NCBI GenBank assembly: GCA_001600455.1
Contig: BCKC01000004.1
Location: 1,984,001 to 2,048,000, forward strand
Reading direction: 5' to 3'
Length of the DNA stretch: 64,000 bases
Source of the DNA: Endocalyx cinctus
Lineage: Eukaryota; Ascomycota; Sordariomycetes; Amphisphaeriales; Apiosporaceae
Shown: piece after piece, positions 48,050 through 60,534 of the stretch
Position numbering within the stretch: the first letter of the stretch is position 1
Layout of the letters: each line of letters begins with the position of its first letter
Position numbers and translations under genes: made by a program
Notes under the pieces: generated by a model
What the model saw: only the letters and a program-made list of their open reading frames with translations
Told to the model about the DNA's origin: nothing
The model's database searches: none

Positions 48050-48782
48050 TATGGATATGTAGTATATGTACAAGTATAAGCAGTAGATAGGGAAAAAAAG
48101 AGATATATTCTATCCCATTTGTAGAATGGCTCTTGAAACTATCACTGAAAAAGGAAATGACATTTACGATAATGCATGGGCCAAAGAAAAGGATATGGGG
48201 ATGTAGTCTCATATAATAATTAATGATGGCCTAGTATAGTGCTTAGGCGATGTATCTTGAGCGCTGGCGCGGAAAACTAGTTTGGTGTAATTATAGCAAT
48301 AAGGGGCAAGCAAGGCTTGTTTTCAACTTTACCCGTACTTTGCTTTTACATCCGTCCTTTTATTCTATCACATTATTTAGTTCAGTTTTATTTTATTTTA
48401 TCTTTTTTATTTTCATTTTTTATTTTTATTTCTTTTAAGCTTTGAGACAAAAAAAAAAAGTTCTTCTTAAGTAATATCATTCATTCATTCCCTTCCATTA
48501 TAATTTTTATTTTTTATTTTATTTTTTTCCACCTTTTACTTCTTCCGTCTCTTCTTATCTCCTCCGTTGGAATTCTCTTTCACTTCGTTTCCCCCAGGTT
48601 TCTTATTTGATTCTTATTTATTTTATCTTTTTCTTAATCCTTTTTTTAATTCTCTGTTTCATGTTTGGCTGTTAAGAAGAATACCCCTTCGCGTTTAATA
48701 TACACACCTCTTTACTTGAAGAAAAAAAAATACTCTACATAATAATACCTTCTTAAGTAATAAAGTGGATACCGGAGTGAAC

Positions 48783-49499
48783 ATGTTCGGTGTTACAGAA
48801 GAAGAGCGACGATGCGCCATAACAACATTGATGTGGTCTAATAAGGATGAATGCACAGGTTAGTCGTCGTAAATTAACGTCTTATAGCTCATTGCTCAAT
48901 TACTAAATATTACTTCCCCCTCCTTTTTTATAGGTGATGAGAAGGACTATCAACCACCCACCACATCGTCGTGTCCTCCTCCAGACTGGGTAGACGTCAT
49001 AGCTACCTCGGGTTTATGTATCAGCGCATTCATCACGAGCGCTTCCCTTGTTCAATGGGCCGATGCTATAGGATTCTCTGAATCTAGTGGGTTGGCACCG
49101 ATATACCATGTGAGTAAAATTCGAAGGGCTCAAAAGTCCATCATCCTCGTATTCGTGCGCTAATTTGTCGCGTCGCAGTTCATTGGGAGACATTGGTCCG
49201 GCGGTATGACGGAGCACTCGTTCGAGATCCTCTTCACCAGCGCATTTGCTTTCTTCGGCTTTCTCCTCGTCATCGCCACCCAGAAAATCTGCTATGGGGG
49301 TCCTTATAACAGTATTGTAAAGCCCATCGCGTCATCCATCATTTTGTCTATCATTCTTGCGTGCTCGTGGAAGGAGTGGTTACTCGTTATTCTCCTTAAC
49401 TTGGTCAGCTGGTGGGAGCTCGGCACCTTGCTCGCCCGGATAGCTCGTTTACGAAGATGTTACCAGCCCAGATCCCGAGATACGATCTTTTTAGTCTGA
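48783..49499 (+). CDS. Small four-helix membrane protein of unknown function
   Basis: Three exons (48783-48858, 48934-49109, 49179-49499) give 190 residues; junctions are GT-AG and phases agree. I do not recognise a family. Visible features: a hydrophilic N-terminus with several cysteines (C11, C24, C39), then four hydrophobic segments near 46-66 (VIATSGLCISAFITSASLV), 101-118 (ILFTSAFAFFGFLLVIAT), 134-147 and 150-166, and a short basic C-terminus (RIARLRRCYQPRSRD). Helices three and four are close, like a hairpin. A pyrimidine-rich stretch precedes the start. It diverges in position only; the decayed SDR lies tail to tail 245 bp downstream. Consistent splicing makes this a credible gene. Confidence 0.7.
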
Positions 49500-49743
49500 G
49501 ACAGGAAATAAACACACGTCTGTTTCATTTGTTACGTACCAGTCTCCTTTTTCATCGCCATATAACACAAAGTGATACCCAAGAATCGAAATATGTCTTC
49601 GAAGAAAGCTATGCAATATCGGAGCCGCGTAAGCTCTCTCGATCTGTCTCAGTAGTAGTACGTCCGTCGCGGAAGCATGACTCGCCAAGGTGGAGAATCG
49701 ACGGTATTATAGCGGTAGTTACGACTCGCCGACGTTAGAACCT

Positions 49744-50598
49744 TTACATGACATTTTGCAACTCTTCGAGATATTTGGCCTGTTCTGCGCCTCCGACGTC
49801 GCAGCTCAATTCCTTCAGCTCCTCCATGCCTTTCTTCAACCTATCGATTTCAGCCATGATCATATGCCACGCGTCCGCGCATCGGAACCTTCCTGCCACG
49901 GGATGCGACTTCGTGAATCGCGCGCGCAACGTCATCTGCAGGAGCCATCGTTTTATGGAGGAGCTCGCTCTCCAGCATGGCGAGCATCGCATTTGTCGCC
50001 ATGTCCGGACTTGCATAAGCGGGGTGTCTCTTCTCCATCATCTCAAAACTAGTGCTTAGATACTTCGTCTTGACACCGCCGGGCTTGATAAGACTACAGT
50101 AAGTTTTCCAAGCCGTGTCGACCTCCTTAGTGATACTCTCGACAAACCCTTCCATGGCGAACTTGCTAGCGTGATAGAACGCGCTACCGGGGCCACCGCA
50201 AAACCCGCCAAACGAACCGATGTACAGGAACAACTCTCCCCGCCGGCCACCATCCTTAGCTTTCTCGTCGTGCATTACGCTCAGCGCCTACTTCGTCACG
50301 TCCACCGCGCCCCAGAAGTCCATATCCATTATCGCGCGCGATTCGGCGTCGCCGGCCGCCTCGGTGTCTCCCACTACCGTATACCCAGCATTATCAACGG
50401 CGACGTCGACGCAGCCGTCGCGAGGAGGAAATCGAGTTGATGTCGAGCGCTAGCCTTAGCACGCTATCTGTGTCCGGTATCCCCGATATGGACGCCGGGT
50501 TACGGGCCGTAGCTACCGCCGCGGTTGCTGTTCCTCTGCGTCGCTACCCATTTCGCCAACACCTCTCCTATACCTGAGGAGCAGCCCGTGACTAAACA
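49744..50598 (-). pseudogene. Decayed short-chain dehydrogenase/reductase
   Basis: Read on the minus strand, pieces of one SDR appear in order but in different frames. CLVTGCSSGIGEVLAKWVA (from 50598) carries the TGxxxGIG cofactor motif. After a frameshift near 50535 comes ARNPASISGIPDTD, then a gap, then VDNAGYTVVGDTEAAGD. An in-frame TAG at 50288-50290 interrupts VTK-ALSVM. The middle, YIGSFGGFCGGPGSAFYHAS KFAMEG, retains YHASK. Near 49890 another frameshift separates RGRKVP from DAWHMIMAEIDRLKKGMEEL, which runs to a stop at 49744. At least two frameshifts, one stop and one probable deletion show that no intact enzyme is made. Confidence 0.85.
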
Positions 50599-51644
50599 TT
50601 GCGTGGTTAGTTGCTCATCTTAAAAAGCTAGGCTGCCGCACTATCAATTTAGGTTGCGGAGTCGCTATGGGGAGAGGGAGCACTAGGCGTACTAAGCCAG
50701 ACTGCGTTGGAGGGTAGATCATAGAGTTGTGTAGTTTGGACCGCCGTACGGAAATAATCAATATAGATTAGATATAGATTTAATTTATCGCAAGTAATAA
50801 CTAATTACGTTCAAAATATGAAGGTCAATTCGTGAGTTGCGACTAGCTCCTAATGCTTTATGAAAAGTCTATCAGTCAGTTCGAGTTCCGCATTTCTCAC
50901 AAGCGGCGCCGCCTACTTTATAAGAGATCGTCATCCTATGCACGAAATCTTTTCAGCCATACATACGGAAAATCAATACTACAGTGGTTAGCAATAACGC
51001 CACACCCGTTCATGTTCAGTCTCCGCTGTCATTTGGCAGAGACAGATATCGGTGTTTGCACCTAAAGACCGGTACGGACGGACAGAATCTAAAGGCTCTA
51101 GATGATTTTACTAGCAGGCCATCCCAATTTCTCCTTTATACATACCAAGTGTCAGTAAGAAAATCCTCTTTTCTTACAGACAAAAAAGCGCCGCCATGAT
51201 CGAATCTGTAGAACGTAAAAGTTGCAGCAGACCTGTCCCCGGATTATAAATGAGACGGACGAGGATTTTAAGACTCTGTCAAACTCCGTCTATATCCGAC
51301 CAAGATACAGACACTCCCCATACATAGTAATATTCCCACATGAAGGGGTGGAGTGCCAAGACATAGAGATCTCATATGTATCTATGATCCATCATTTCTT
51401 ATCCTTTTTGGGTATTTTCCCATTTATGCTTATGTCAAAGTCAAGCTAGACGTTTTTCGTGAAAATTTTCGGAATGATCGACGGAGCGAGAAAAAAACAA
51501 ATTGCTTAACCTAGGCATTTTTGGAAAACCCTCATCTTATATACAACAATAGATGTTGCTACTATCGATATTGGCAAAGGAAAAAGGTGCGGCTACTAAG
51601 TATAGCTCGGTTAGTGCTGGATGCTGATCAATGTGTGACATTAG

Positions 51645-51685
51645 GTTGGCTAGTTGGCTGGCTGACTGGCTGGCTGGCTGGTTGG
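51645..51685. repeat. Imperfect (GGCT)n repeat
   Basis: About ten GGCT/GGTT/GACT-like tetranucleotide units in tandem. Confidence 0.8.
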
Positions 51686-54600
51686 ATTCCTAATGGCGTC
51701 TTCCTTCATCCTTCTAGTACTTACGAAGGAAATTTCTGGTCTTCGCTGGTGAACTTGACTATTTGCGTATCGGGAACTTTGAAGTCGGAATAGGATCGGA
51801 CACGTGTACGCACCCAATTAACGATGGATGGATCCATTCCTAGCCCACGGTACCGTCTTTCTTACTACCTCGCTCGATGTAAATTGCGCCTACGAACGAA
51901 AGGATGAAATAGTTCGGTATCCAAATTTGTTGTCGTTCATGTCTATGATGGAGTTTAGGCCACTCTGTTTCGCCTCGTTTCGTTAGTTCGGTTGAATCCT
52001 CGAGCCTAAGACTAGCCAACATGTCACCCTCGGAACCGCGGTGGATGATCAATCTAAGCTTCTGGAACTTTCACTGTCTGTTGGATCCAGATAGAAAAGG
52101 GTAAACTTGAGGTGGAGAACGTCATATTGGGTAGCTCTTGAGCACGAACCACGAATCCACCCTAACATCGCTCGGGACCGGCAGCATAGAAAGTCCAAGA
52201 CGATGACAACACCATCGTCAAGGAGAGGAGAGAAAGGGGGGATGTCAATTGACTAACCAACTACGCAAGTAGGTGCACCTGGTTATATGAGATTGGCTAG
52301 ATGCTCGAAGGACCCTAAAAATACGTTAATGATTCGGCGTAAAAACCCCAGGCTCCAAAAACTTGCTCGTGTCCCGAATCCGATTATCTCTAAACCTAAC
52401 CACGTCGGCCCGAGCTAGAGTGATTGCGGGGAATTACAACCACTTTCGGGACCGGGCGCGTTATCTCGACATATATAAGACTCCACAAAATCCTTCTCTT
52501 GGCGGACTTTTGAATTATGTGCTACCTCTGGGGATCTCCAAATGAACTGCGTTCCAGTATGGCGGTGTTCAGTAATCATTAATAGACCCTGTGGGAAGGG
52601 AGGTTTAGCGGAGAGAAGAACGTGGTGAGTTCCAACCCACAGACTTGAAGTCTCCCAGGCCGTCCTCGCAGGTCGTGGTTAGGTGCTGTGACTTCATTTA
52701 TCAACACGTCGCATAGTATTGTTGGCTTCGCAGGTTCTCGCGTGTAAGCTTCCTCCGTCATCAGAAAATAATCCCACGCTTACTGAGGATTCTTGAGTGA
52801 GCGCCAACAATCATAATCACGTCGGTCCCAACTGGATTCAGCGTAGCATGTGAAAACTGTCTCGCAAACACTTACTTGGGCGGTGAGATACCTAAGATGT
52901 CATTTGATCCAACGCTGTTCTGAAGGCGACTAAGTCAATTCGGGCATTAAAAAAAAAAAAAAAAAAAAGGGACAGAGAGACAGAAGTCCTAGTCTAGTAA
53001 TATTAATTCCAATACACGGTTTCATAGATATAGCGACTCTTTCCCAAAAAGGAGGTCCCTTGCGAAACCTGAGTTACATACCTATATGCTATCCATGGAG
53101 ATATCTTTGTATTGGTCAAAAAAAGGGAGAGAATAAAAACCCCTCTGTGCGGTAGAATCCTCAAACGAGATCTTAACAAGATCTTCCATTTCATATTTAG
53201 AAAAGCCGTAGATCTCCGTTTTCAGTCGCGGGATACGAAATAATTGGCCAATTTACGTCGTCGCTTTCTTAGCCCGAAGTTTACCCCAGACAGGAAAGTG
53301 AAATTCCGCCCATTCTTTTCTACGTTCAGTTTTATTCTTTTTTCCGCTACGCCAATTTATCCTGAAAAGATGCCGTGCCGCACAGTAATCAAAACGCCAT
53401 CTCATTAAATTTAGAGTCCTATTCTAATGTTACGCGATACCTGGTTTGACACGAGACTTGTCTAAATATGTCTACGCTATGCCCTAAGATGATATGATCA
53501 GTTAAAAGTCATAAGCTTCGTGAGTGCCGGGCCGAGATAGGCAAAGCACAGACTGAGAGGAAAGGGTTTTATTTGTTTATTTATTTATCCAATTCTTTTT
53601 TTTTGTCTTATGATCATGCAAAAACCGAGTCAGGAACTCCTAACCGGGCAATCCGCCTAACGAGCTGATTCCCCGACCGGATGGAGATATCCCAAGCTAC
53701 TCGGTTCCGACCAAAACTTTACCTGAGCGAGATCAGAACATATATCCTGATTCATTGGATGGATCCGTCGCATCAGGTAATAAACAAAAGTACATCTGGA
53801 ATTCGCCGTATCGGGACGCAGCTTTTTAATAAAGAAAAATCATTCGATCAACGTGAATGGTCGAGGAAAAAGAATGGTTCCGAGTACTACGCTACGTAAT
53901 CAACAGCACATCAGAAGTCTTGTCTCGTTTGGCACTTCAGTTTCTTTTGTGGTTCGGAAAGTTCCTAACCCTGTACGACGGCTCCTAGATTAAAACTACC
54001 AGGTATTATCAACTTGTTAGTACGACCTACAACGGTCTCCATGTTAATACAAGATCTGTCTCGAAGCCTTCATTCTGATTACGCCCATTTAAAAAAAGAC
54101 TTCACGTAGAACTTGTCTTAACTTTAAATACGGTAGATCGAGATAGGCGTATGTCGTACGACGTTACACGGCGTAGCGAATATATTGCGCCATCGGATAT
54201 CCCCAACTGAGCCCGAAACGAAGAGGATGGATAGGTACATGCGTGGTTAGCCGACGTTGTTTATTTGGTGAGAATCAAGGTATCAGGTTGCGATCGGTCA
54301 ATCAATCACCTGGGTGGTTAGTGTAGATGCGCAGACACTCGAGATGGATTCAGTAAATCAGTAAGCCCTAGCTGTTTCTGACATATATGCTACTAGAACT
54401 ATACTATACTACACCTTAGGTTAGTGTATTTCATCATTTCTTTTATGATATGGGTAAAAAATAATCAGATTGAATCATCCACAACCATCGCATGCAATAC
54501 ACGTATACATCGCGGACGAGATGTTGGAGTATGAATTTAATTCAGGACCCGGCTTATTTTGGCCATGCTAGGTGCTTACCAGGATTGAGACATAAATTCC

Positions 54601-54958
54601 TATATGTAGGTGGCAGGGTGGGTAGTGACATATACTGGGCCCTACCGAACTGGCGGTATGGTTGGCCTGGCACTTTTCCTTCGGTCCCGAACGGCGCGGA
54701 TGTTAGTCAAAACACCGTGACTGGGATTTGCAAAGAGACATTGTCCTGTCCTGTCCTATTTTGTCCGATGCTTTTACTTTTTCTGCAGGTAAGAAAAGGA
54801 CTTAAAAATATCAACTTAACATACGGCTCTCCATCCGTAAATGGGAAATGGGGAAAGAAGGTAAAACTTCATATAGAAAAGGACGACGGAAGTTCTCTCT
54901 TCCATACTGTCCTTTTCTTTATAATATCGGTTCTCGTCTATCTATATAGTTAAGTAAG

Positions 54959-54994
54959 TCGCTCTAGTCGCTCTAGTCGCTCTCTTCGCTCTAC
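54959..54994. repeat. 9-bp tandem repeat (TCGCTCTAG)
   Basis: Two perfect copies are followed by two variants that differ in the last bases. It lies just upstream of the 2EXR gene. Confidence 0.9.
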
Positions 54995-55075
54995 GCCATT
55001 AGGTACCGATCATTCGCACCTTGCACAAAAAAAAAGAAAGAAAAAAAAAACGAGTATTCATTACCTTCAACGTCG

Positions 55076-56152
55076 ATGATGGCTTCCGGGAGTATGGGGG
55101 ACTCGAAAGATGTGCCGACGCCTGCCTTCACTTGCTTCTCATCCTTACCACCAGAAATTCGGTGCATGATTTGGGAATTCGCCCTGCCAGACGTTATTCC
55201 CGAATTACACGTTTTACAAGTCCACAACTTCAAACCGACGAAGACGACGACGGCGGCGACGACGGCGATAGCGCAGACTCCCACCAAAAAGAGCGACGAT
55301 AACAACAAAGAAGATCAGGGCATCAGGAGAACGCCGTCTTCCCCTTTACTACCCTACCCGACGGTCTACACGGCGTACCCGGTACTGATGCACGTGAGCC
55401 GCGAAGCCCGCGCCTTGGCCGCCTCGCGCACCTCCCTGCAGCACAACCTCGACGCCGGGTGCCTCGTCCCGTACCGTGCCTTCCGGCCGGACCTGGACGT
55501 CTTGTACCTCAGCTGGGTCAGCATCATGGCCTTCTTCCGACGGCCCGAGTTCTTCTTCGGGCGCGAATTCGCCCGGTCGCTCCGCCACGTCGCCGTCGAC
55601 GTCGTCCTGACCGCCAACGCGCACCGGCTGGTCGAGATGTTCCGTCACCTGCGCGGGCTCGAGACCTTGCGGATCGTCTTCGGCAGCGCGCGGGGTCCCT
55701 TCTGGGCTAATAGCGTCCTCCGCCTCGATTTACCGTTGGGAAGATGCGCGCTCCGCCCGTTTCGCGACGACGAGAGGAACGCCGCGAGCGTCGTCCGCGG
55801 CGGGTGCAGCTCCGGGGTGAATACGAGACCGCGCAGCTTGGACTGGTACCTTCGACACGTCCACAGCGAGGCCCAGTACGAGACGCAGATGATGCTGCTG
55901 CTGTGGGGCGAGGGCGAGGACGAGGAGGAAGGCTCGAGTAACGACATCGCGAGCCAGATGGGCGTCTGGGACGGGGACACCCAGACCTTGAAGCTGAAGG
56001 TCGATGCGCACGTTCTCGTCCAATACGGCCGTTCGCCGAACAACGAGGGAAACGATCATAATGGCGACGGACGGCCGCGCTGGACGGAAAAGGGAAAGCA
56101 TAATATCACGGATCTTGAGTCGGGCATGGCATTAGGGTTAGGTATGCGGTGA
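55076..56152 (+). CDS. 2EXR domain protein
   Basis: 358 residues in one exon. The N-terminal block FTCFSSLPPEIRCMIWEFAL is the hallmark of the fungal 2EXR family, followed by the expected VLMHVSREARALAASR about 80 residues later and by a Leu-rich segment, HLRGLETLRIVFG. A Thr/Ala/Lys-rich insert (about 55-85) splits the domain, and a Glu/Asp-rich loop (GEGEDEEEGSS) lies near 280. The family is large in Pezizomycotina and its molecular function is unknown; a protein-interaction role like F-box proteins is sometimes proposed. Two adjacent ATGs (55076, 55079) could start it. Codon use is GC-rich. A 9-bp repeat and an A-rich leader precede it. Confidence 0.88.
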   Translation: MMASGSMGDSKDVPTPAFTCFSSLPPEIRCMIWEFALPDVIPELHVLQVHNFKPTKTTTAATTAIAQTPTKKSDDNNKEDQGIRRTPSSPLLPYPTVYTAYPVLMHVSREARALAASRTSLQHNLDAGCLVPYRAFRPDLDVLYLSWVSIMAFFRRPEFFFGREFARSLRHVAVDVVLTANAHRLVEMFRHLRGLETLRIVFGSARGPFWANSVLRLDLPLGRCALRPFRDDERNAASVVRGGCSSGVNTRPRSLDWYLRHVHSEAQYETQMMLLLWGEGEDEEEGSSNDIASQMGVWDGDTQTLKLKVDAHVLVQYGRSPNNEGNDHNGDGRPRWTEKGKHNITDLESGMALGLGMR

Positions 56153-56620
56153 AAAAGTTGAAAGGAATATACAATATACCCCGTACGTTTTTGATTTGTT
56201 TTTTTTTATTATGGACTCGGCTTCGGAGACAGCATGACAGGACCTGGGGGGCAGGGGCATATCAAAATTATGAGCACAAAATTGGACATCAAATTCTTTA
56301 TGGTACATCATTTCCAGAATCCAAATATCATGTGTTTTCGTTGCCAATGGAGAGAAAGTTGGTATCTAGCATAACATAATTATAATATCACATCTACACC
56401 AACACCAACACCAGCCGCCCAACCCACCGAATTCCTAACCATCGTGAAAAAATGACCATTGAAAAACAAACCGCATGGTGGTATCACACACACACTTATC
56501 CCCGTTCTATCCAATATCCCAGCCAAGAAAAGACAAGAAACCCTCTTGAGCCCAAGACAAAAAAAAAAAATCATAAAATCACAAGTACGCAGACAGGCAG
56601 ATAATCAGCGATAGACACCA
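56153..56620. other. Convergent intergenic region
   Basis: A 3'-to-3' spacer between the 2EXR and rhodopsin-domain genes, with a short A run near 56561-56570. Nothing else is recognisable. Confidence 0.6.
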
Positions 56621-58336
56621 CTACCGCAAATAGCTGTCCCAATCCTCCTGCCCACTAATTCTCCTTCCCACCATCTTACCATCCGCTATATCCATCCCAT
56701 CATCACGATCACCCGATCGTCTCAAATCCGCGATATCCTCTTTCACGACCTCGACGCTAACGGTTTTTATGATCCCCATAGGCCACGTCTCCGCCTCTTT
56801 CCCGCCTATCCTCCCGCCGCTCATCTCCAAATCCTGCTGCTGCTGTTGTGGCGGTTGTTGTTGCTGATCTCGAAAATAATAACCCAACCATCCCTCCCCG
56901 ACGCTAAATCTCTGCAGTTGCAATTGTTGCGACTGCGGCCGTGGACCCTCGATGAGGATCGTGGATCCGTTACTTCTTCGTCTATTACTTCCCATGCTGC
57001 GAGTGCTCGCTTTGGATAATCGTCGCGATAGGATCGACGCCGCGTCGGAGTCGCCGCTGCTGGTATCCTGGCGGTTTTGGCCTCGACGTAGGGTTGCGGC
57101 GGCCGCCGCCGCGCTTACGACTTCGCTTATGGGTAGGATTCTACGAGAGCAGAGGGCGGTGATTGGAAGGATGTTGGCTGATATGATTGAAAAGTTTTGT
57201 TCGAGTCTTTTGTTTTGAGGGGGGTGTAAGTATGAGTAGGTAACTTTTTCTTTTGAGAAAAAAGAGAGATAGGAAGAAAAAGACATACATGGCTAAGACG
57301 GTCGTGATCACGCGAAACATCTGGTCCTCTTCGTTTGACCGTATTAACGAGATATTGTACGTCCGTAATACGGCGAGTAGCGCGATTCTGAAAAGGAGCA
57401 AGAACACCTGTTAGTTCTGTCTCTCAAGATTTGAGTTGCATTGAAAAAGAAATATCATAAATCCCATACATGATGCTGACGATGGAAAGCACATAAAACG
57501 GCCATCGCAGAGACCGCGGGATCCCCAAATCCTGAATTACCATGACGGGGAACATAGCGATGAATAATTGCGTAAATACGTCGAAGGCTAGAAAGAAGAG
57601 TATTCGATTTCGAGTTAGGTCATATCACGATAACTTTTTAACCTGCCTTAGAAGCCTAGGCCAGAACCGAGGGGGAAGAACATACCTCCCTGAAAATACC
57701 CTATATCCCTCTGGATCTCTAAGCTCCAGCACGTGCCATCCATACCCTCCACCACCGCCGTCGGTCTCCAGAGCATCTCGAGCGGCCGGCACCTCAGCAA
57801 GGTAGTGAACGCGTAGGCGAGATTGACGAGCAGCAGCAATATCACCTGCGCGCCGAGGACCACCTTCCACGCCCGGTTCACCCTCGAGACCAGCCTGTAG
57901 ACGAATAAGAGGATGGACACCTTGCTCAGGGTCGAGCCCATGTTCAGCCACGGCTGCGCCAGGTAGTCGAACTCGAGCGCCATTTCGGTGCGGTTTTGCG
58001 AGATCCCGACGCTCTCTACTATGGCGAAGAAGACGCCTACCGTGCCTAGGAGCTGCGCGATGTTTTTGGTTAGTTCAATGTTTCTCACAGGGATATATAT
58101 TTTTTAAAAAAGGGTGAGGAATATGTAAAAGTAGAGAAGTAGAAGAAAAGAATTACCATGGCAACTCCGAGGAAATAATCATCCGACGATAACCTCCGCG
58201 TTATCCGCGTCCGGACGCAGAAACGGAGTATGCAGGTCGCTAGCGCGATGACGTCCGACGTGACCGATACGGCGAGCAGGGCCGGCCCTGAAGCGTCGGT
58301 GTCGGGTTCGATAACTGATGGCCCCAGGCCAGACAT
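56621..58336 (-). CDS. Fungal rhodopsin-domain integral membrane protein
   Basis: Five exons (58336-58157, 58052-57686, 57587-57470, 57387-57289, 57206-56621) give 449 residues. The acceptors of introns 1, 3 and 4 were chosen because only they keep phase and restore membrane segments. About seven helices are seen: ALLAVSVTSDVIALATCILR, FLGVAMLLGTVGVFFAIVES, an amphipathic loop, LSKVSILLFVYRLV, VVLGAQVILLLLVNLAYAF, AFDVFTQLFIAMFPVMVI, VLSIVSIIIALLAVLRTYNI and FSIISANILPITALCSRR. The W.MG.TLSK.SIL block and a final SANILPI match the rhodopsin-like (PF20684-type) family, often called Pth11-related. The cytosolic tail of about 180 residues is rich in Ser and Gln with a polyQ stretch. Its ligand and function are unknown; plasma membrane location is inferred. 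Confidence 0.85.
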
Positions 58337-59155
58337 TTTTCTTTTTTTCCGCCTTTCTCTTCCTAAGTTTTTTTTTATTCTTGATTCGTTTATTTCTTCG
58401 GCCTACGAATTAAGGCGATAATATCGTTCTTGAGGTACGCATATGCAAACAGAGTAAGAAAAGAGAAGCTAATTCTTCTTCCTATATACTTTTTCAAAAA
58501 GTTAAATTTTGCCAGCGACGAGAGAGACAAAAAAGAGGTAATGACGAAGAGAATATAGTGAGCTTCACTTTTATCAGAATGGAATGAGCAAGTAAAAAGA
58601 GTAACGGAAGAAGAAGGGAAAGAATCTGGGGAAAACTACAAGAGTTCTATTCAACCGAGCCGCCGGGTTTACATAGGAAGCTCACATATATGATCTATCT
58701 TACTACTATACACACACACACTTTCGAGGAGAAGGTAAGAATTGAGGCGAATATAATAATATCCTGAAACCTCGCGGCACCGGTGCCGTGGACTTTAGCA
58801 GGAAGGGTTGGGTGGTATAATTTCAAGGCAAGGTATAAAGAAAAGTTCGATCTATAGAATAGAATCCCTATCTAAATTCATCTCATACTATTCCATCTAT
58901 CTACCAAGGGAATGGGAGAGCAAAAAAAAAATAGTGGTATATAGTCACGACGATGAGACGGCAATGGAAACGTGTTACGCGGGATAGAGATGATTACTAC
59001 CCAAACCAGGAACGTCCATTTCATCCGGTCTGCTTTTCCTCTCCAGTATTCTCAACCTTACGCCCGGAGAACCAAGATGTAAGCTTAAAAAAAAAAAACA
59101 AAGCCATGTGCATCAATGTCAAATGTGCATTTTTGGAAGGAGAGAAAAAAAGAAG

Positions 59156-59184
59156 CAGTAGTAGTAGTAGTAGTGGTGGTGGTG
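59156..59184. repeat. (AGT)n(GGT)n trinucleotide repeat
   Basis: Around six AGT units followed by three to four GGT units. Confidence 0.85.
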
Positions 59185-60497
59185 TGGTTACGATCCAAAA
59201 GCGAGCATCACACGCGACCCTGCTTTATCTTGTGTGTTGTGCATTAGCTATCACCAAGCACGAGCGGGAAAGGCAATTCAGGCTAATATTGAAGTATATA
59301 GACAGGAGGGAAAGAAAAAGAAGACACATGCACAATTCAACCAAAGGTTATCGGATAAGTATCGAATCTCAGACAAAATAATAATACCAAGGACTTATAC
59401 GTTTTTTTTTTCGGTCTTTATTATTCCTGTATGTCTTCTTAAATCTCGCTGTCGTTGGAAAAGGTGTGTAGGTAGATAGAAAAACATACAGCCGAATAAA
59501 AGACGCGCGTCTATCGACAGCACTTCTTTTTTTTTTTTTTTCTTTTACCCATCACAGTAATCATCGAGAGAATATACACATCAACCAAAAAAAGGACAAA
59601 AAAAAAGAGCAACATATCGCTTTGTTTCAAAACGAAAAAGACGACGGCACGAGCCGCCATTTCTCTAAATTGCGACCACGCCACGCGTTCGTTCGCTCGC
59701 TGGTATTTTCTCTTCTAAGACATCAAAAAAAATAGATTACTTACTCTTGCTTCCAATGACCATTAGTTAGTATTTAGCGAACGGTAGGTATGGCATCTCG
59801 GACTGGGTTGGGTTACTTCCCGGATAATACCATTCCAACGTAACGTGCATATTATAACATATACCTAAAGTGGGATGAAACTGGGGACTTGGCGATTCTT
59901 TTTCTTTTTTTTTTCTAGAATAGAAAGCCAAGTGGTCTTTTTATCTCCATGTATAATTTGGATAGAGGAGGGAAGGAAAAGAAAAAGGCGGAGAAGAGCG
60001 GGCGCACGTGAGAATTGCGGTATGATATTTGAATGTCACTCTGTGATGCGAGAGGTGGTTCTACGCAAGCGTTATGAAAAGAGGCTAAGTGCGTGATGGA
60101 GGGTTATCAGGACGTTTCAGAAGTGTGCACGACAGTTAGCTGATGATGGTAATATCAGATGAACTTTAAGTCTTCAACGAGGCAAATGACTCAGGTTGGA
60201 ACATTTGACATCTTGTTTACTAAATGTGACTCTGCGTATCGGATAGCTGCATTGGGTGGTTTCTTAATTCGTGAGTAAATCGTATGAGTTGCGGGGAGAG
60301 ACGGTGAGGAAGTAAGAGATCGATATGGATACATTTCTCACCGGTCCACGTTCAACATGGTGACGAGGAGCGAGATATGAGACAAATAAGGAAGGTTATT
60401 TTGAGGATAAAATACCGATCTGATGGGTGAATGAAGGGAAGGAAGGCCAGGTTAGCAATCAACTACGAAGCGTGGTGCGGTAAGTTCTATTTTCATC

Positions 60498-60534
60498 CAT
60501 CACATCACATCACATCACATCACAAGTTCCAATT
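60498..60534. repeat. (CATCA)7 tandem repeat
   Basis: Seven perfect copies of CATCA plus two bases. Confidence 0.95.

Larger units (their letters stand above)
43308..48782. other. 5.5-kb gene-poor region
   Basis: I find no supportable gene on either strand. It contains a TA microsatellite (47214-47239), a 7-bp tandem repeat (48017-48049), a pair of 9-bp inverted arms at 46062-46099 and a doubled TTGCACGTTC word near 46840-46860. The last 500 bp are pyrimidine-rich and probably the leader of the gene at 48783. Confidence 0.5.
50599..55075. other. 4.5-kb gene-poor region
   Basis: No gene is supported. The longest frame (54492-54953, 153 codons) has no family signature and includes repeat-like sequence. 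Repeats: a GGCT-type array at 51645-51685, an A run near 52950-52968 and a nine-base repeat at 54959-54994. A segment near 52641-52655 resembles a tRNA anticodon arm but lacks the rest. Confidence 0.5.

Noticed and set aside
52621..52700. Sequence like a tRNA-Ser anticodon arm (GACTTGAAGTC)
   Set aside because: No B-box or closing acceptor stem can be found around it.
54492..54953. 153-codon plus-strand frame
   Set aside because: It has no recognisable domain and an unlikely composition, and it lies in a repeat-bearing spacer.
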